A DNA stretch of 64,000 nucleotides from assembly GCF_026341125.1 (NCBI RefSeq), contig NZ_JAPEOR010000002.1, positions 1,054,001-1,118,000 of the forward strand, written 5' to 3'. The notes beneath the pieces are model-generated. The model was not told the origin of the DNA. It ran no database searches and saw only the letters and a program-made list of their open reading frames with translations. Source of the DNA: Streptomyces sp. NBC_01142 (GTDB taxonomy: Bacteria; Actinomycetota; Actinomycetes; Streptomycetales; Streptomycetaceae). Numbering within the stretch: the stretch's first letter is position 1; each line of letters opens with the position of its first letter. This document shows, in pieces, positions 61,873-64,000 of the stretch. Position numbers and translations under genes: made by a program.

Positions 61873-62868
61873 ATGAGACTTCTGATTCTCGGGGGAACCG
61901 AGTTCGCAGGCCGTGCAGTTGCCGAGTCGGCCCTCGCGCGGGGATGGCAGGTCACGGTCTTCCACCGGGGACGGCACGAAGCCCCGGCCGGCGCCACCAC
62001 GCTCCTTGGCGACCGCACCGCTCCGGACGGCCTGGCGGCACTCGCCGAGGGAGAGTGGGACGTGGTCGTCGACACCTGGTCGGCCGCGCCGTCGGTGGTA
62101 CGGGATGCGGCCAGGCTGCTGGCGGGACGGGCCGGTCGCTATGTCTATGTGTCGAGCTGTTCGGTCTACGCCTGGCCCCCGGGCTACGGCTACGACGAAA
62201 CAGCCCCGGTGGTGGAGGGTTCGGCGGACGCGGGCGAGGTCCCCTATCCGCAGGCCAAGCGGGGCGGGGAGCTGGCCGTCCTCGACGCCTTCGGCGAGGA
62301 CCGCTCGCTGCTGGTGCGCGCGGGGCTGATCATCGGCCCCTGGGAGAACATCGGCCGGCTGCCGTGGTGGCTGGGCCGTGCGGCGCGCGGCGGCCCCGTC
62401 CTGGCGCCGGGGCCGCGGGACACCCCGCTGCAGTACATCGACGTTCGCGACCTGGCCGACTGGATCCTGCACTCGGCGCAGACCGGGCTGAACGGCCCGT
62501 ACAACCTCGTGAGCGAGCCTGGCCACGCGACGATCGGCGAGCTGCTGGAGTCCTGCGTACGTGTCACCGGCTCGGACGCGGAGCTGCGCTGGACGCCGGC
62601 GGAGGCGATCCTGGCGGCGGGCATCGAGCCCTGGTCGGACCTGCCGATCTGGATCCCCCGGGCGGAACAGCGCGATCTCCACAACGCGATCCACGGCAGC
62701 TGTGTCACCAAGGCCCTGGCGGCGGGCCTGCGTTGCCGCCCGGTCGAGGAGACGGTGACGGACACCTGGACCTGGCTCCAGTCCATCGGCGGCACCCCGC
62801 CCCAACGCCCGGACCGCCCGACGGTGGGCCTGGCCCCGGAGAGGGAGGCGAAGCTCCTGGAAGGGTAG
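61873..62868 (+). CDS. NAD-dependent epimerase/reductase-like protein
   Basis: 331 residues from ATG 61873. Extended SDR: MRLLILGGTEFAGRAVAESA is the NAD(P)-binding start, with VVDTWSAAPSVVRDAARLL, YVYVSSCSVYAWP and the YxxxK site in VPYPQAKRGGELAVL. RAGLIIGPWENIGRLPWWLG and QYIDVRDLADWIL follow the reductase subgroup related to isoflavone reductase/nucleoside-sugar epimerases. The substrate is unknown. It is divergent from the His-rich membrane protein gene (118 bases between starts). Confidence 0.9.
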   Translation: MRLLILGGTEFAGRAVAESALARGWQVTVFHRGRHEAPAGATTLLGDRTAPDGLAALAEGEWDVVVDTWSAAPSVVRDAARLLAGRAGRYVYVSSCSVYAWPPGYGYDETAPVVEGSADAGEVPYPQAKRGGELAVLDAFGEDRSLLVRAGLIIGPWENIGRLPWWLGRAARGGPVLAPGPRDTPLQYIDVRDLADWILHSAQTGLNGPYNLVSEPGHATIGELLESCVRVTGSDAELRWTPAEAILAAGIEPWSDLPIWIPRAEQRDLHNAIHGSCVTKALAAGLRCRPVEETVTDTWTWLQSIGGTPPQRPDRPTVGLAPEREAKLLEG

Positions 62869-62901
62869 GGGAGGGACGGGAACGGGCGGGGAAGGGGCGG
62901 G

Positions 62902-62948
62902 GAAGGGGCGGGGCGAGGCTTGTTGCTTGCCTCGGCCCCGCCCCTTCC
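62902..62948. terminator. Terminator between epimerase-like and MMPL genes
   Basis: GAAGGGGCGGGGCGAGGC pairs with its complement (one extra G as a bulge) around a TTGTTGCTT loop. A second GGGGAAGGGGCGG copy sits just upstream. Two convergent genes meet here. Confidence 0.8.
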
Positions 62949-63017
62949 CGTCCCCTGACGGGGGCACGCCCCCCAGACCCTCGGGCGCCGGACGGGCTGC
63001 TGTGCGGCCCGTCGGCG

Positions 63018-64000
63018 TTACCGGCCCGCGCCCACCGGGGACGCGTGGCGGCCCGCAGTCGTCGGCGCCGGGACGTCCGCGTCGCCGTGCTCCAGTTGCG
63101 GCAGCCACCGCAGGCCCCTCGGCGTACGCCAGTTCCGCTCGCCGAGCAGCGCCATCACCGACGGCAGCAGCACCATCCGTACGATCGTCGCGTCCAGCAG
63201 CACCGCCACCGCGAGGCCCACACCCATCTGCTGCATGTCCTGCATCGACAGCGTCCCGAAGACCGCGAACACCGCGACCATGATCGCGGCCGCGCCCGTC
63301 ACCGCGCCCGCCGTACGGCGGATGCCCTCGCGGATCGCCGCGCGCGTGTCCGCCCCCCGGTCACGCGCCTCGCGGATCCGCGACACCACGAAGACGTGGT
63401 AGTCCATCGACAGGCCGAACAGCACCACCAGCACGAACAGCGGCATCCAGCCCTCGATCGCGCCCACCGCCTCCGTGCCCAGCAGCGAGGCACCCCAGCC
63501 GTGCTGGAAGACCGCGACCATCACCCCGTAGGCGGCGGCCACCGAGAGCAGGTTGAGCAGGATCGACGTCACCGCGATGACGTACGACCGGAAGCAGAAC
63601 AGCATCAGCAGGAACGTCACCGCCGTGATGAACACGAACACCGGCACGATGCCGCGCTTCAGCTGGTCGTTGAAGTCGACCGATCCCGCCAGCTCACCGC
63701 CCACATAGACCTGCGCCCCCGTGCCGTCGAACGCCGCCGGCAGCCGCTTCTCGCGCAGGTCCGCCAGCGCGTCCTTGGAGCGGTCGTCGCTGCCGTTGCC
63801 CGCCAGCGGCACCTCGATCTGCGCGACGTTCTGCGCCTTGTGAACCGTCACCTTGTCGAACTTCGCGAGCGCGTCCCGCATCGGCTTCGCGTCGATGTCG
63901 TCCGCCTTGACCACCACCGGCGCCGGCTCGGGACCACCGGGGAAGGCTTCGGTGATCCGCTTGTACGCCACCGAGAGCGACGCATCGGAGCCGAACTGCT
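63018..64000 (-). CDS. MMPL-family RND transporter, C-terminal part
   Basis: The frame continues beyond the window end, so about 327 C-terminal residues are seen. An outer loop (VTVHKAQNVAQIEVPLAGNG, AQVYVGGELAGSVDFNDQL) leads to five to six helices: VPVFVFITAVTFLLMLFCFR, LLNLLSVAAAYGVMVAVF, MPLFVLVVLFGLSMDYHVFV with the proton-relay region GLSMDYHVF, IRRTAGAVTGAAAIMVAVFA and LDATIVRMVLLPSVMALLGE. This is the second half of an MmpL/ActII-3-type exporter, which moves lipids or antibiotics using the proton gradient. Confidence 0.93.
   Translation of the reverse strand, partial: QFGSDASLSVAYKRITEAFPGGPEPAPVVVKADDIDAKPMRDALAKFDKVTVHKAQNVAQIEVPLAGNGSDDRSKDALADLREKRLPAAFDGTGAQVYVGGELAGSVDFNDQLKRGIVPVFVFITAVTFLLMLFCFRSYVIAVTSILLNLLSVAAAYGVMVAVFQHGWGASLLGTEAVGAIEGWMPLFVLVVLFGLSMDYHVFVVSRIREARDRGADTRAAIREGIRRTAGAVTGAAAIMVAVFAVFGTLSMQDMQQMGVGLAVAVLLDATIVRMVLLPSVMALLGERNWRTPRGLRWLPQLEHGDADVPAPTTAGRHASPVGAGR

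Overview
The window is a 64 kb piece of a high-GC actinomycete chromosome, almost certainly Streptomyces. The evidence is very GC-rich third codon positions, many GTG starts with short overlapping gene junctions, and core genes typical of the genus: cobU/cobT/cobS, pepA, lpdA-sucB, aceE, lipB-lipA, and both glutamine synthetases (glnA, type I, and glnII, type II) with GlnR-type sites upstream. No rRNA, tRNA or CRISPR array was seen.

Layout. 1-2.6 kb: end of a SAM methyltransferase, then an ABC exporter. 2.9-9.8 kb: late cobalamin assembly genes (a metallo-beta-lactamase-like/CobU fusion, CobT, CobS), interrupted by an MprF-like protein, a rhomboid-like protein and another membrane protein. 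9.95-16.97 kb (minus strand): five tightly packed genes encoding a secreted Agd3/PelA-like deacetylase, a PelF glycosyltransferase, a large membrane protein, a spherulin-4/Sph3-like (GH135-type) protein and a GH114-type lipoprotein. This looks like an aminosugar exopolysaccharide locus that combines the bacterial Pel plan with the fungal galactosaminogalactan plan. 17.2-27.6 kb: leucyl aminopeptidase, E3 and E2 of the 2-oxo-acid dehydrogenase complex, a GPP34 protein, a broken XRE regulator, a GntR regulator and pyruvate dehydrogenase E1 with a perfect palindrome in its leader. 27.6-34.3 kb: MerR and WYL regulators, oxidoreductases and an acetyltransferase. 34.6-41.7 kb: a large regulator, lipB, lipA, small conserved genes and glnA.

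41.72-43.08 kb appears to be a small integrated element at the 3' end of glnA. An 18-bp duplication of the glnA terminus flanks it, each end carries a pair of TGTGCACC boxes exactly 11 bp apart, and its only recognisable gene is an HNH endonuclease; no integrase is present. Next to it (43.2-46.9 kb) is a three-gene operon of unusual content: an Fe(II)/2-oxoglutarate oxygenase, a SAM methyltransferase and a eukaryote-like choline/carnitine acyltransferase. It may make an acylated, hydroxylated and methylated amino-acid product.

47-64 kb: small secreted proteins, a monooxygenase, a MOSC protein, a DUF1906-SH3 hydrolase-like protein, an ArsC-family protein, a HEAT/LRV repeat protein, a MocR regulator divergent from an AhpD-like gene, an RlpA-like secreted protein, a Gfo/Idh/MocA oxidoreductase, glnII, a possible leader peptide before a winged-helix regulator, a PepSY protein with a His-rich membrane partner, an NAD-dependent epimerase-like protein and the C-terminal part of an MMPL transporter. 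Many genes end at clear inverted-repeat terminators. Family calls are made by reading motifs and by memory of the families; no database search was run.
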